Shown here: piece after piece, positions 9,649 through 19,608 of the stretch | Numbering within the stretch: position 1 is the stretch's first letter | How the letters are laid out: each line of letters starts with the position of its first letter | Origin: Alphaproteobacteria bacterium | GTDB lineage: Bacteria > Pseudomonadota > Alphaproteobacteria > Micavibrionales > Micavibrionaceae | Length of the DNA stretch: 64,000 bases | Reading direction: 5' to 3' | Assembly (NCBI GenBank): GCA_023384135.1 | Contig: JAHDXS010000001.1 | Coordinates: forward strand, 620,001-684,000 | Notes under the pieces: model-generated | Databases searched by the model: none | Seen by the model: only the letters and a program-made list of their open reading frames with translations | What the model was told of the DNA's origin: nothing | Position numbers and translations under genes: made by a program

Positions 9649-10323
9649 ATGATGAACGCAGACACGCAGCGCTGGCCCGACTCATTCGATTTCCGAAAGG
9701 ATCTTCTGTGCCAGACGCGCTTCAAACCCTATATCCTCAAACAGCTCGACCTGCTGGCCGCCTACGACGCGAAACGCCCGGCGGGCAGCACCTACATCTT
9801 CCACGAACATGCCCGCAGGGTCGCGCAGGACGTAAAAAACACCTGCTTGTATTTAAATCTGGGGGAAACCGTCGCCGAAAACATGTACTGGGCTGTCCTG
9901 ATCCATGACATCGGCAAGATGCAGTTCCCGCCCGAGATCTGGGATTCGGACGAAAAACCCTCTGACAACATAAAGGCGTACAGGCGTACGCACACGGAAA
10001 AGGGCGCGAAACAATTCGAGAAGGATTTCGGCGACACCGATCACCCCTTCAAACGTCTGGCCGCTGAGATCATGCGCCTGCACCACGAACAGATGGACGG
10101 CAAGGGCCCGAACGGTACCCCCGGAACCGCCCTGTCCGCGCCCGTCCGCCTGGCCGCAATCGTGGAGGCTTACGATGGCTGGTCCATCCCCCGCCCCCAC
10201 TTCGACGGGCGGGACACCAGCCCCCCGGCGGTTATCCAGCGCATACGCACCGAAAAAGCGCATATGTTCGACCTCGAACTGCTTGAATCGTTTGCGGAAA
10301 TGAAGCTCTCCTTGTATAAATAG
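9649..10323 (+). CDS. HD-GYP-like domain protein
   Basis: About 224 residues from ATG 9649 (or 9652); a TTG at 9613 is possible but has no clear ribosome site. Metal-binding HD-family motifs are present in order: [20 protein letters not shown] and [13 protein letters not shown]. The last corresponds to the HHExxDGxGYP of c-di-GMP phosphodiesterases, but the GYP signature is altered to G-P-N, so the substrate may differ. A later segment, [12 protein letters not shown], matches the usual helix after the motif (IvavADvfDAl). Candidate cyclic-dinucleotide or nucleotide phosphohydrolase. It lies inside the leucine cluster, 36 bp before leuD. Confidence 0.75.
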   Translation: MMNADTQRWPDSFDFRKDLLCQTRFKPYILKQLDLLAAYDAKRPAGSTYIFHEHARRVAQDVKNTCLYLNLGETVAENMYWAVLIHDIGKMQFPPEIWDSDEKPSDNIKAYRRTHTEKGAKQFEKDFGDTDHPFKRLAAEIMRLHHEQMDGKGPNGTPGTALSAPVRLAAIVEAYDGWSIPRPHFDGRDTSPPAVIQRIRTEKAHMFDLELLESFAEMKLSLYK

Positions 10324-10358
10324 CCGTCTTCGGAAACAAAAAAGAATACAAGGACGTG

Positions 10359-10964
10359 ATGGAACCGTTTTCCAAACTCTCCGGCACAGCCGCGCCGCTG
10401 GATATGATCAATATCGACACCGATATCATCATCCCCAAGCAATTCCTGAAAACCGTAAAACGCACCGGGCTCGGCGTCAGCGCCTTTTATAACCTGCGCT
10501 ATGACGACAACGGCAAGGAAAACCCGGATTTCGTGCTGAACAAACCCGAATACCGCAACGCGCAAATCCTCATCACCGGGGAGAATTTCGGCTGCGGCTC
10601 CTCGCGCGAACATGCCCCGTGGGCCATTCTGGATATGGGCATCCGCTGCATTATCGCGTCCAGCTACGCCGATATCTTTTATAACAACAGCTTCAAGAAC
10701 GGCATCCTGCCCGTCATCCTGCCGCAGGAACAGGTGGACCAGCTGATGCAAGAGGCCAAAGACCACCCCGAAGTCACCCTCGAAGTCGATCTGGAAAAAC
10801 AGACCGTCACGCGCGGCAATAAATTCTCCTTCAGCTTCGAGATCGACCCCTTCCGCAAGCGCTGTCTGCTCAACGGGCTGGACGATATCGGCTTGACCCT
10901 GGAAAAAAATAGCAAGATCGGCAGCTTCGAACAAAAACGCGCCGCCGAAAAACCGTGGCTTTGA
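10359..10964 (+). CDS. leuD: 3-isopropylmalate dehydratase small subunit
   Basis: A 201-residue swivel-domain partner of LeuC. It carries [16 protein letters not shown] near the N-terminus and the substrate-binding [20 protein letters not shown] 10359 is preferred over the GTG at 10356 because AAGGA at 10350 needs the extra spacing. The gene is separated from leuC by two unrelated genes. Confidence 0.96.
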   Translation: MEPFSKLSGTAAPLDMINIDTDIIIPKQFLKTVKRTGLGVSAFYNLRYDDNGKENPDFVLNKPEYRNAQILITGENFGCGSSREHAPWAILDMGIRCIIASSYADIFYNNSFKNGILPVILPQEQVDQLMQEAKDHPEVTLEVDLEKQTVTRGNKFSFSFEIDPFRKRCLLNGLDDIGLTLEKNSKIGSFEQKRAAEKPWL

Positions 10965-10969
10965 TTAAG

Positions 10970-11410
10970 ATGAAAACGATAGCCCCCTTCTGCACAGCCT
11001 TAATCTCCTTGCTTTGTTACTCGACAGGGGCGCTTGCTGGCGGATCGGCGGAGAAAGTCATCATTCTCTCGTTTCAAAAAATTAATCCAACTGACTATGT
11101 GTTAGTCCTTGCCCCGATAGAAAAGCCGACAGAATACTTCATCGAAGGATGCAAGACTTTTGTGGTGCTCGGCACTTACGCAAGTCTGGACGGCCAGTGG
11201 CCCTTTTTTGACAAAAGCCAAGTAACACGTGAGGAGCATCTAACTTCAATGAGTTTTATTGAGGAAAAAAGCAACACCAATAAAGAGCTGTACTTCGGAT
11301 ATACGGGGAGCGGATTTAAGCCTGTCAGCACAAATAATAAATGTGTGGTCAACAGTCGGGCGCTGCAAAAAAGCGAAGATATGATTTTATCTTATTACCA
11401 TAAAGTATAA
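10970..11410 (+). CDS. Small secreted protein of unknown function
   Basis: A 146-residue protein starting at ATG 10970, five bases after the leuD stop. The N-terminus [20 protein letters not shown] is a Sec signal peptide ending near ALAG. The mature part has two cysteines (GCKTF and NKCVVN) that could form a disulfide. Its base composition is visibly more AT-rich than leuD and leuB, suggesting a later insertion between them. No family is recognised. Confidence 0.65.
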   Translation: MKTIAPFCTALISLLCYSTGALAGGSAEKVIILSFQKINPTDYVLVLAPIEKPTEYFIEGCKTFVVLGTYASLDGQWPFFDKSQVTREEHLTSMSFIEEKSNTNKELYFGYTGSGFKPVSTNNKCVVNSRALQKSEDMILSYYHKV

Positions 11411-11433
11411 AACAAACTAAAAGGCTTAAAACC

Positions 11434-12543
11434 ATGACCTTCAATCTTCACATCCTCCCCGGCGACGGCATCGGCCCCGAAGTGATGGCCGAGGTCGAAA
11501 AACTCGTGAAATGGCTCAACGCCAAGACGGATATCAAAATCAAAACCGTGCAGGGTCTTGTTGGCGGCGCCTCCATCGACGCGTACGGCAAACCCTTGAC
11601 CGCCGAAACGCTGGACGCCTGTAAAAAATCCGACGCCGTCCTGCTCGGCGCGGTCGGCGGCCCGAAATGGGACAAGGTAGACTACGCCATCCGCCCCGAA
11701 GCCGGACTGCTTGGGCTTAGAAAGGAACTCGACCTGTTCGCCAACCTGCGCCCCGCGCTCGTCTTCGACGCGCTCATCGACGCGTCCACCCTGAAGCCTG
11801 AAATCGTGCGAGGCCTCGATATCCTGATCGTCCGCGAACTCACGGGCGGCGTCTATTTCGGCGAGCCGCGCGGCATCGAGGATCTCGGCAACGGCAAGCG
11901 CCGGGGCGTGAACACGCAAGTCTACACCACTGACGAGATCCTCCGCGTTGGCCGCGTCGCCTTTGAACTGGCCCGCAAGCGCCGGAACAAGGTCACTTCC
12001 TGCGAAAAGGCCAACGTCATGGAATCCGGTAAACTCTGGCGTGAAGAGATCACAAAACTCCACGCTGCAGAATACGCCGACGTGGAACTCGAACACATGT
12101 ACGCCGACAATTGCGCGATGCAGCTCCTGCGCCGCCCCTCACAATTCGACGTGATCGTCACCGACAACCTCTTCGGCGATATTCTCTCCGACGAGGCCGC
12201 GATGCTGACCGGCTCGCTGGGCATGCTCCCCTCCGCCTCTCTCGGTGTGAAGGGCTCAACCGCGCTTTACGAACCCGTGCACGGCTCCGCTCCCGACATC
12301 GCGGGCCAGGGCAAGGCGAACCCGCTGGCCACGATCCTCAGCTTCGCCATGTGTCTGCGCTATTCCTTCGACCGGGGCGATCTGGCCGGAATGATCGAAA
12401 GCGCCGTCCAGAAAATCCTTGATGGCGGCACAAGAACCCCCGACATCATGGCCCCCGGCTGCAAGGAGACCTCGACAGCCGGAATGGGAGATGCTTTAAT
12501 ATCCGAACTGGATAAATCGGTGGCCTTAAAGGGTGTGGCATGA
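11434..12543 (+). CDS. leuB: 3-isopropylmalate dehydrogenase
   Basis: A 369-residue NAD-dependent beta-decarboxylating dehydrogenase catalysing the third step of leucine synthesis. It has [13 protein letters not shown] at the N-terminus, the substrate loop RPALVFDAL..., [17 protein letters not shown], and the metal site [20 protein letters not shown] followed by [18 protein letters not shown]. The stop overlaps the nfeD start (ATGA at 12540). Confidence 0.97.
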   Translation: MTFNLHILPGDGIGPEVMAEVEKLVKWLNAKTDIKIKTVQGLVGGASIDAYGKPLTAETLDACKKSDAVLLGAVGGPKWDKVDYAIRPEAGLLGLRKELDLFANLRPALVFDALIDASTLKPEIVRGLDILIVRELTGGVYFGEPRGIEDLGNGKRRGVNTQVYTTDEILRVGRVAFELARKRRNKVTSCEKANVMESGKLWREEITKLHAAEYADVELEHMYADNCAMQLLRRPSQFDVIVTDNLFGDILSDEAAMLTGSLGMLPSASLGVKGSTALYEPVHGSAPDIAGQGKANPLATILSFAMCLRYSFDRGDLAGMIESAVQKILDGGTRTPDIMAPGCKETSTAGMGDALISELDKSVALKGVA

Positions 12544-13025
12544 TCACGGTCATTCTTGCGCTGTATTTCATGGGCTTCGTTTCTCAGGAAACGGCGGTGA
12601 CGTTCTTGTACGTCGTGGGTGTCTCGCTGATCGTTGCGGAAATCGGGGTGGTGTCGTTCGGCCTGCTAGCCTTCAATGGCCTCATCGCCCTGTTCGCCGC
12701 CTACAGCATCCAGGTGGGGCAAGTTCTTCTGTTCGGCATCCCCGTGGACTGGAACATCGTCTTCGGCATCGGGTTTGTCGAATTTGCCTGTATAGTCTGC
12801 GTAATTGCGGTACACGCGCACCTGCGCAATCTCAAGACGGCGACCGGAACCGAGGGCATGATCGGGGCCAAAGCCGTAGTTCTTGACTGGAACGGCAAAA
12901 GGGGCCAGATCCGCTTTGACGGCGAAATATGGAAAGCTTCGTCCACACACCGTCTTGATTTATCGCCGAACGACGAAGTCACGATTGATGCGGTTGAAAA
13001 ACTGCAGGTCATCGTCAGAGCTTAA
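12540..13025 (+). CDS. NfeD family membrane protein (short form)
   Basis: A 161-residue protein with about four hydrophobic N-terminal segments (two of them near 1-20 and 70-92) and a C-terminal OB-fold segment of about 60 residues ([23 protein letters not shown]...). The ClpP-like protease half of long NfeD proteins is absent, so this is the short NfeD class. NfeD and stomatin-like proteins are commonly paired and work in membrane microdomains; the SPFH partner follows 42 bp downstream. Confidence 0.88.
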   Translation: MITVILALYFMGFVSQETAVTFLYVVGVSLIVAEIGVVSFGLLAFNGLIALFAAYSIQVGQVLLFGIPVDWNIVFGIGFVEFACIVCVIAVHAHLRNLKTATGTEGMIGAKAVVLDWNGKRGQIRFDGEIWKASSTHRLDLSPNDEVTIDAVEKLQVIVRA

Positions 13026-13067
13026 TAAGAATTCTGTTTAAACCTATATAACCCAAGGAGTTTTTAA

Positions 13068-13835
13068 ATGTTGGCAACCTTCTTTGCACCCTTGCTGGTG
13101 GTGATCGTGATCCTTCTGATCGCCTCCGTCCGCATCGTTCAAGAATATGAACGCGGCGTAATCTATACCCTCGGCCGCTTCACCAGCACCCGCGGCCCGG
13201 GCGTACAGATCATCGTTCCGGGCTTCCAGCGCGTCCTGCTGGTCGATATGCGGATCAGAACCGAGGACATCCCCTCACAGGACATTATCTCACGCGATAA
13301 CGTCTCAGTTAAGGTCAACGCGGTTGTTTACTACCGTGTGGTTGACCCCGGCTACGCCATCAACAAGGTCGAAGATTTCGTGATCGCGACCAGCCAGCTG
13401 GCCCAAACCACTCTGCGCTCCGTTCTTGGCAAGCACGATCTTGACGACATGCTCGGCAAGCGCGACCAGCTGAACAAGGACATTCAGGAGATTCTGGATC
13501 ACCAGACCGAAGGCTGGGGCATCAAGATCACGAATGTCGAGATCAAAAACGTCGATATCGACCCCACCATGATCCGCGCCATTGCCAAACAGGCGGAGGC
13601 CGAGCGGGAACGCCGAGCCAAGATCATCAACGCCGAAGGGGAACTGCAGGCCGCCAAGCAGCTCGACGAAGCCGCGACCATCCTCGCCCAGCGCCCGGAA
13701 ACGATGCAGCTCCGTTATCTGGGAACCATGAGCGAGTTTACGAGCGCCAAGGGCAACACGATCATCCTGCCCATTCCGCTCGACATGCTGGGCGGACTGA
13801 AATCGATTGCAAACGCGATAAAGCCAAAGACCTAG
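13068..13835 (+). CDS. SPFH/stomatin-like membrane protein
   Basis: A 255-residue band-7 protein with an N-terminal membrane anchor (LLVVIVILLIASVRIV), then VQEYERGVIYTLGRF and the SPFH domain, followed by a helical region (QAEAERERRAKIINAEGELQ) typical of slipin-type stomatins. It has an AAGGAG ribosome site. Likely oligomerises at the inner membrane with the NfeD protein upstream and may affect membrane proteolysis or microdomains. A terminator lies 22 bp downstream. Confidence 0.93.
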   Translation: MLATFFAPLLVVIVILLIASVRIVQEYERGVIYTLGRFTSTRGPGVQIIVPGFQRVLLVDMRIRTEDIPSQDIISRDNVSVKVNAVVYYRVVDPGYAINKVEDFVIATSQLAQTTLRSVLGKHDLDDMLGKRDQLNKDIQEILDHQTEGWGIKITNVEIKNVDIDPTMIRAIAKQAEAERERRAKIINAEGELQAAKQLDEAATILAQRPETMQLRYLGTMSEFTSAKGNTIILPIPLDMLGGLKSIANAIKPKT

Positions 13836-13857
13836 GTACATCGCGATAAAATAAAAA

Positions 13858-13891
13858 AAGGAGCCTGATTTCTCAGGCTCCTTCGTGTTTT
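13858..13891. terminator. Bidirectional terminator between the SPFH gene and the prepilin gene
   Basis: AAGGAGCCTGA-TTTC-TCAGGCTCCTT is a perfect 11-bp stem. On the minus strand it is followed by a run of seven T's, so it serves the prepilin gene best; the plus-strand side (CGTGTTTT) is weaker. Confidence 0.9.
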
Positions 13892-13917
13892 CAGTATCTC
13901 AATTAAGTTAGCAAGAA

Positions 13918-14643
13918 TTAACCCTGGATCCGGATGGCAAGGTTGCAAAGCTGGTCTTGGTCGTCTTCGTTGTAGTTGTTACCGTCGCGGCAAGCGGCAG
14001 TGGTCTCGGAAACAACGGAGCCAGATACGGAACGCCCATCATCCATCTTCCGGTCGATCCGTGCGGCCTGAGACGGGGTCAAAACGCCCGTACCGTTAGC
14101 AACAGCAGCCAATTGGCCGGTCAGAACGATATAGTGTCCGGGACGCATTTCAGCAGCCGTAAAGCCCGTAATACCGGTGCTGGTATGTCCTACCATGTAA
14201 CCGCCGCCGATCTCGGCAACCGGAACGGCCGCGCCGAACGAAAGGGTCGCCGAACCGTCAAAGCCAGTGATCAGATCGGTCACGCGCATATGGTTCCAGA
14301 AAAACGCGCCTTCGTTAGCAAGCGTTGGAACCGCCCCAACGTTCACGTCGATACGGGCATCGCCGTCGCCGTCATCGCAAGGGTTAGCGTTACAGTTTAT
14401 AAGACGGGTAGACGCGTTCGCCATGTCGCCGGGGAAAGCATCATACTGATCCCGGAATGTGGAAGCCGCAGCCTCGATCCCCTTCATCTGGGCGACCGTG
14501 GCCGTGATCTGCGCGTTGGAAATCATTTCCTGCCCTTTGAGGATACCCCCGATAAGCAGGCCGATAATAATCATAACCACCGCCAATTCGACAAGGGTAA
14601 AACCCTTTTCGCCCTGGGCGGATTCGTGCATGTAAGTTGTCAT
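13918..14643 (-). CDS. Type IV prepilin (candidate major pilin)
   Basis: A 241-residue prepilin with a 14-residue leader ending in Gly14, then FTLVELAVVMIIIGLLIGGI: the type III signal with Glu at +5 of the mature protein and a hydrophobic assembly helix. Four cysteines are visible: two in NCNANPCDD and two near the C-terminus (ACRDG, QLCN), the latter likely a D-loop disulfide. It has its own promoter and GGAG ribosome site and a strong terminator, consistent with an abundantly expressed major pilin. It is the only prepilin gene in the window and is cut by the PilD-like peptidase at 22046. Confidence 0.9.
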   Translation of the reverse strand: MTTYMHESAQGEKGFTLVELAVVMIIIGLLIGGILKGQEMISNAQITATVAQMKGIEAAASTFRDQYDAFPGDMANASTRLINCNANPCDDGDGDARIDVNVGAVPTLANEGAFFWNHMRVTDLITGFDGSATLSFGAAVPVAEIGGGYMVGHTSTGITGFTAAEMRPGHYIVLTGQLAAVANGTGVLTPSQAARIDRKMDDGRSVSGSVVSETTAACRDGNNYNEDDQDQLCNLAIRIQG

Positions 14644-14722
14644 AACTCAAGTCTCCTAAGTCGTGAAAAAGATGTAAATTTTTGTTTGAGATAAAGAAGA
14701 ACGCGCCGAACGGCACCCGCGA

Positions 14723-14751
14723 ATCATATCGCTCTTCCCCAAACCAAACAA
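14723..14751 (-). promoter_or_regulatory. Candidate sigma-70 promoter of the prepilin gene
   Basis: On the minus strand TTGTTT (14751-14746), a 17-base spacer and TATGAT (14728-14723) lie about 80 bases before the prepilin ATG. The 235-bp gap 14644-14878 otherwise holds only AT-rich sequence and a short leader. Confidence 0.5.
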
Positions 14752-14878
14752 GTCCCAATGTGATCAGCTTGTGGGAAATCGTTAAAGAAAAACTTAAAAA
14801 AGAAGGGTAAAATCCTCACTTAATCAAAATGATAAGTCACGAAAACGGAGGTGAACAAAACCCCTGTTTTGTTAAGCT

Positions 14879-15943
14879 TCACTTAATCATGTTCTTGCGG
14901 TACTCGCTGGGGCTTTTACCTGTCAACTCCTTGAAAACCCTGTTAAATGAGGGCAGAGAGTTAAACCCGACCTCCTGCGACACAGTTTTAATATTCGCAT
15001 CGGTTTCAAGTAAAAGCCTCTTGGCGTCCTCGATACGCCGTTCGTTAAGAAGCTGCGGGAACGATTTGTTGAAAAAAGTTCCGATGACGCGCGTGACGGT
15101 CGCCTCCGGAACCCCCAATTCACGGGCAAGATCGGACCGCGAATAGGTGTTTTCATGATAAACCTTGTCCAGATCGAGCAAAGAGGTGATCCGGTCCGCC
15201 AGAACCTGATCCCCGGACGAGGGATTTTCGTCCTTTTTCTTGACCACTGTGATCGCCAAAGCCTGCGGATAAATCCGAAACAGGCTGGTCGTGACCAGGT
15301 AAATGAACGAAAGCCCGATCAGTGTCCGTACGATCCCCGCCCCCTCATCCAGATGATCGCCGCCGAACCGAAGCCCCATAGCCGCAAGAAAGAAAATATT
15401 AACAAGAACCATGGAAAGGATGAGCCAGTAACGCTCCTTTCCGGCCTTTTGCTTCTGAAGCTCCGCAAACATGCCCCGGTGCGTCCAGATCACAAGCAAA
15501 CTGGCCGCTCCGGCGATCAGCCCGGTAATATCAAGCCACTCCCAAAGCGTCGGACACTCGATAAGAACCGCACATTCCTTGGCTTGGCCGGCCATAAAAA
15601 ATGAAAACCCCAGCGCAACCGGAATCAGCAGCAAAACCGCGCAATCCGAAAGACTGGGCAGCTTGGAAATCTGGGCGATCTGAATAATAACGAGAACGCT
15701 CAAAGGCGGCCCGTAGAACCAGGCCCCCCACCGCAAAAGATCGTAATAAGGAGTCAGTTCGCCAATGTAAGAACGCGCGAAATCCAGAAAAAACGCGCTT
15801 CCAAGAACAAGAAAATAGACCAGAGGCAACGCGACGCGGGCGGCGTTCCCGGCTCTAAAAATAACATAAACAAGGATATAGACGCACTGAAACACCCCGA
15901 TCAGGGACAGCATCTCCGGAATGGTAAAGCGTAATGGCTCCAT
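14879..15943 (-). CDS. Membrane-bound AraC-family regulator (7TM + HTH)
   Basis: A 354-residue protein with about seven hydrophobic segments in residues 8-235, followed by an AraC-type double HTH at the C-terminus (SRSDLARELGVPEATVTRVI and IKTVSQEVGFNSLPSFNRVF, ending KSPSEYRKNM). Such fusions sense a membrane or periplasmic cue and act directly on DNA. It lies immediately upstream of the prepilin gene on the same strand, so that gene is a plausible target; this is inference from position. Confidence 0.85.
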   Translation of the reverse strand: MEPLRFTIPEMLSLIGVFQCVYILVYVIFRAGNAARVALPLVYFLVLGSAFFLDFARSYIGELTPYYDLLRWGAWFYGPPLSVLVIIQIAQISKLPSLSDCAVLLLIPVALGFSFFMAGQAKECAVLIECPTLWEWLDITGLIAGAASLLVIWTHRGMFAELQKQKAGKERYWLILSMVLVNIFFLAAMGLRFGGDHLDEGAGIVRTLIGLSFIYLVTTSLFRIYPQALAITVVKKKDENPSSGDQVLADRITSLLDLDKVYHENTYSRSDLARELGVPEATVTRVIGTFFNKSFPQLLNERRIEDAKRLLLETDANIKTVSQEVGFNSLPSFNRVFKELTGKSPSEYRKNMIK

Positions 15944-15974
15944 GTCGCCACAATACCTGTTCGGATGAATTTAA

Positions 15975-16715
15975 TTAAGGGATATCTTTACACAGAGGGT
16001 TTAATTCCGCCTCGTTTTGATCGAGGATTTTCTCACAAATATACCACCGCAGAAAATTGGCCTCGTTGGGCGCAAGCTTCTCGGGATCGGTCTTAAGCAT
16101 TTCGAGTAAAAGCGCGTAAGCCGCATCTTTCTTTCCTTGTGTATTCATGATGAAAGCCGGCATCTGCCGTGTCCAGCTCGGCATGTTGGGGTTGTTTACG
16201 CGTGAGAGCCTCTGAGCCAGCGAAAGCGCTGTCTCCTGATCCTGCAATTCGAACCGCGCCAGATAGACCGCATGAGCCAGAAAACGCCATTTTTCACCCT
16301 CGGATCGGCTGCCGACCTGCACGAGGTAGTCCAGAACGGGCCTGAACTTTTCGGGCTCCTGCACCCCGCCGAAATAGAAGGCTGCCAGGTAAGGCACATA
16401 ATTAGAGACCGGGTCCAGCGCATCAACAAGGAAAAACCACTTCACCAGCTCTTCGTAATTATAATCTTTCAGGGAAACCGTCCGCCCGCCCGAGTCGCCC
16501 ATATTCTGGATCATGAGCCCCACAGAACGATAGGAAAGCTGAGAATCGCCGAGCCCATAAGAAGCCGCAAAACGCGGGTCGGGCGCAGGCGGGACATTAA
16601 GCCACTTGGCCTGTTGTCCCCTCACCGCAAACCACAGCGCGATGTTAAAAACCAGGATAAGGAAAAGAAGACCCTTAACGACCCGCTCACCGGACTTTAA
16701 TCCGCCCTGCGCCAC
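15975..16715 (-). CDS. Membrane-anchored helical-repeat protein linked to the ABC permease (PilG-like candidate)
   Basis: A 246-residue protein with one N-terminal membrane segment (VKGLLFLILVFNIALWFAV) and a helical, TPR-like remainder. It starts at a GTG two bases after the stop of the ABC permease gene, so the two are almost certainly co-translated. In Myxococcus xanthus, PilG accompanies the ABC proteins PilH and PilI in the pilus locus; the arrangement here is analogous, but no sequence relationship could be tested. Confidence 0.7.
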   Translation of the reverse strand: MAQGGLKSGERVVKGLLFLILVFNIALWFAVRGQQAKWLNVPPAPDPRFAASYGLGDSQLSYRSVGLMIQNMGDSGGRTVSLKDYNYEELVKWFFLVDALDPVSNYVPYLAAFYFGGVQEPEKFRPVLDYLVQVGSRSEGEKWRFLAHAVYLARFELQDQETALSLAQRLSRVNNPNMPSWTRQMPAFIMNTQGKKDAAYALLLEMLKTDPEKLAPNEANFLRWYICEKILDQNEAELNPLCKDIP

Positions 16716-16717
16716 AA

Positions 16718-17476
16718 CTAAAACTGCCTTTTCATAAGATCAAGAAGAGCGGCCAAGGTCACCAGCATGCTAAAAAGGATCCCTTGAACAACGACAAAAC
16801 CGATCCCGACGCCCTCACCCAGACCATAGATAAGCCAGGAGGTCTGCCCCATCAGATCGAGCCTTGGTGTTACAACTGAGACAAACTGCACGGCCATCGC
16901 CATCGGCCCGGTATCCACGACAAGACTGGAATCGACGATCCCCAGCAACTGCCCCATCATCCGGGCAAGAACATAAAACGCCAGCGTGGACATAGCCGCG
17001 CTGGTGGCGCTGGACATATACATCGCAAAAAACAGCGCCGTATTGACCATGATAATATTCTCGACAACGATACTCGCGACCCACAAAACCTGGCCCGAGC
17101 CGAAAAGATGCGGCCCGGAGGCAAATACGCATAAGCCGATAGCCAGACTGAGTATCAAGGCGATGAGAGAGAAAGCAGCAGCGTAGGAATAAATAAAGGC
17201 TGTGCGGCTAATCGGGCGAGAGAGTATAAACTCAACGTCCTTGCCGTCAAAAGAACGCCGAACGAAAAAAACAACAAACAGAACCAACCCCAGAACGCCA
17301 GCAAGACGCAAACCGCCGGCCGCGAAGACCAGAGCGAAACGGTCCTTTTCAATAACCGCAGCCGATCCAAGGAAGAAAGAGAGGCTGCACCCAAGGAGAA
17401 GCAAGACAAGAAGCGTAACGATCAACTTGTCCCGCACGGCACCCATCAGAACATACTTGACCAATGGATACGACAT
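16718..17476 (-). CDS. ABC-2 type exporter permease in the pilus locus (PilI-like candidate)
   Basis: A 252-residue protein with about six membrane spans and the cytoplasmic segment KDVEFILSRPISRTAFIYSY, typical of ABC-2 permeases (NosY/GldF type). The ATPase it most likely uses is encoded at 23891 on the same strand, with seven pilus genes between. In Myxococcus the PilH/PilI exporter is needed for pilus assembly, so a role in pilus biogenesis is a reasonable inference. Confidence 0.8.
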   Translation of the reverse strand: MSYPLVKYVLMGAVRDKLIVTLLVLLLLGCSLSFFLGSAAVIEKDRFALVFAAGGLRLAGVLGLVLFVVFFVRRSFDGKDVEFILSRPISRTAFIYSYAAAFSLIALILSLAIGLCVFASGPHLFGSGQVLWVASIVVENIIMVNTALFFAMYMSSATSAAMSTLAFYVLARMMGQLLGIVDSSLVVDTGPMAMAVQFVSVVTPRLDLMGQTSWLIYGLGEGVGIGFVVVQGILFSMLVTLAALLDLMKRQF

Positions 17477-17524
17477 GGAAGCTCCTTTTTACCCAAAGCG
17501 ACTAGAGCGGCGTTGCTTGTTTTC

Positions 17525-19414
17525 TCACAGTTTGAGGGGACGGCGGTCTCCCGAGAAAGCCTTGTAAAGGTCGCGATCAGTCGGGTGGATAGAATCTTCA
17601 GGTGTCTGCAAAATAGTCGCCTTAAGGAAGATCACAAGCTCAGACTTCTGAACGATATCTCTTTTCTTCCGGAACAGACTGCCGACAATAGGGGTCTCAC
17701 CCAAGACCGGTACGGCTTGCTGCAAATTGTCCGAACGATCCTGCAAAAGACCACCCATCACGATCGGCTGCCCCGTACGAACTTTTACGACCGTATCGAC
17801 TTCCTGAACGTTAATTTCCGGAATTTCCGAAACGATATCCTCGGCCCCGACGATAGAGGCCGCGACGAACCCGACGGCGGGGTCATTGACGGTACCGACA
17901 ACGCGTGTAACGGTCGGACGCAAAGCCAGAGAAACGGTCCCGTTCTCCAGATCAATCGAGGGAAGGACGTTGACAAGAACGCCCTCAGGAACGCTGCGAA
18001 CTTCCGAGTCGACTTCGACAGAGGTCACGCCTTCATCCGTTGTCGAATCGATATCGATTTCGAAAAAGACACGGTTGGTAGCAACGTTCAGAACTGCCGA
18101 CTGGTTATTGAGAACCGTCAGACGCGGACTGGCCAGGGCACGCACGGTGCCAAAGCCGGATATAGCCTGAAGCAGCGCCTGCACATCATTCCCGGCATAT
18201 CCAACAACCACGTTGGAGGTTAGACCCAACTGGGTACTCGCAGGAGCCGTAAAGATGGCCCCCCCCGGGTTACCGGCAAGCGAATTAAGAGCCGTCACGC
18301 CAGCACTACTCAAAAAGCCTGCGGAACCTTCTCCGCTGGATAATCCCAGAACGCCCCAGTCAATCCCAGTAATGTATTCATCATTCAGGTCAACTTCAAA
18401 GATTTTAGCTTCGATCAGCACCTGAGACGTTACGGATCTGCGCAACACACGCAAATACTCCGCAACCTCCTTATGCTGCTTTTCGGTTGCGAAGACGTTG
18501 ATAATACCGGCCTGCTTGTTGAGGGCAAAACTGGATACGGGCCCTTCATCTTCGCCGCTATTACCCGAAGAGGAAGAAGATGCATCGTCAACCGGAAGAG
18601 AGTCTACGCGAAGGACAGCCTGAGGCGGCTGAACCTGCACCGGCTGCCCATCGGCGGAAGGAGGCGCGACCGCCTGCACTTCCGGATTTTGCTCAACCGC
18701 AGTAATTCGCGGATCCGCTTGAGTTTTCAAACCGCCAGTCGTAGGCCCGCCCAAGAACTGAGCCATATTCAACTCAAGCTCGGCCCAAAAATCGGCCACG
18801 CTTTCAGAAGACGCCGTAAATACGGAACCCGCGTCGGCACCCTCCCCGCTTACGACGGAGACGTTCGTGCTCACGGAACTGGTATTGCGCCTCAGATAGC
18901 TCAAATAGTCGAACTTGTAAGTCTTGTTATAGGGCGTATCCAGCTCAACACGCAGGTGCTCACCCTCAAACTTGTAGCGCAAACCCGCAATATTCGAAAT
19001 CCGCTCGATAACTTCGTCGAAAGGGCGGTTCCGGGCAGTAAAAATAATGGACCCGCGAATATTTGGGTCAAGCTCAAGATCGTAATCGGCCTGCTCCGAA
19101 AGCTCAAAAAGAATGTCGCGCACAGGAACAGATTGATTCACTGAAACCGAAACCAGCGGCATGGGCTTCATCCCGGCAGTCTGCGTGGATACATAAGGCT
19201 GAAGCGAAGGAATCGCGGCCATACCCTTCTCGCCTTTATCCTCGCCGGTATCCGGCAAACGCTCAGCCAAACCATCTCGGAAATCCTGAATTTCCATGTT
19301 GGAGCCGCGGTCAGGTTTCTGATAATTCGCGGCCAGATCGCAGCCCGAAAGCAGCAAAACCGCCCCGGCACATAGCAAAAACCCTTGGATGCCAGAACGA
19401 CCCATGCTTTTCAT
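17525..19414 (-). CDS. Lipoprotein secretin of the pilus (MshL/PilQ/GspD family)
   Basis: About 629 residues forming the outer-membrane secretin ring for the pilus. From ATG 19414 the N-terminus is a lipoprotein signal with lipobox LLSG-Cys; ATG 19435, seven codons upstream behind GAGGGAG, is an equally possible start. An STN/N0-like domain follows (VPVRDILFELSEQADYDLEL). The mid region contains a variable Ser/Gly-rich stretch (SSSSGNSGED). The C-terminal secretin domain has LTVLNNQSAVLNVATNRVFF and the conserved end GQPIVMGGLLQDRSD...VPVLGETPIVGSLFR. A lipidated secretin points to MshL rather than PilQ. Confidence 0.92.
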   Translation of the reverse strand: MKSMGRSGIQGFLLCAGAVLLLSGCDLAANYQKPDRGSNMEIQDFRDGLAERLPDTGEDKGEKGMAAIPSLQPYVSTQTAGMKPMPLVSVSVNQSVPVRDILFELSEQADYDLELDPNIRGSIIFTARNRPFDEVIERISNIAGLRYKFEGEHLRVELDTPYNKTYKFDYLSYLRRNTSSVSTNVSVVSGEGADAGSVFTASSESVADFWAELELNMAQFLGGPTTGGLKTQADPRITAVEQNPEVQAVAPPSADGQPVQVQPPQAVLRVDSLPVDDASSSSSGNSGEDEGPVSSFALNKQAGIINVFATEKQHKEVAEYLRVLRRSVTSQVLIEAKIFEVDLNDEYITGIDWGVLGLSSGEGSAGFLSSAGVTALNSLAGNPGGAIFTAPASTQLGLTSNVVVGYAGNDVQALLQAISGFGTVRALASPRLTVLNNQSAVLNVATNRVFFEIDIDSTTDEGVTSVEVDSEVRSVPEGVLVNVLPSIDLENGTVSLALRPTVTRVVGTVNDPAVGFVAASIVGAEDIVSEIPEINVQEVDTVVKVRTGQPIVMGGLLQDRSDNLQQAVPVLGETPIVGSLFRKKRDIVQKSELVIFLKATILQTPEDSIHPTDRDLYKAFSGDRRPLKL

Positions 19415-19608
19415 TGAACGCTTCCCTATACGCATTGACAGTAAACTCCCTCGGACTGAGGCAAAGAAATTAATAACGAAACGAGCGCAGGCCAGAACAG
19501 GCCCGCTGATTCTCATTCCCCTAACTACACCATATCAGCGGTTTTTGAGCAATAGCCGCAAGATACGTGACGGAAAAAAGACCCGTTACTGTGCATAACT
19601 TTTGGGTT

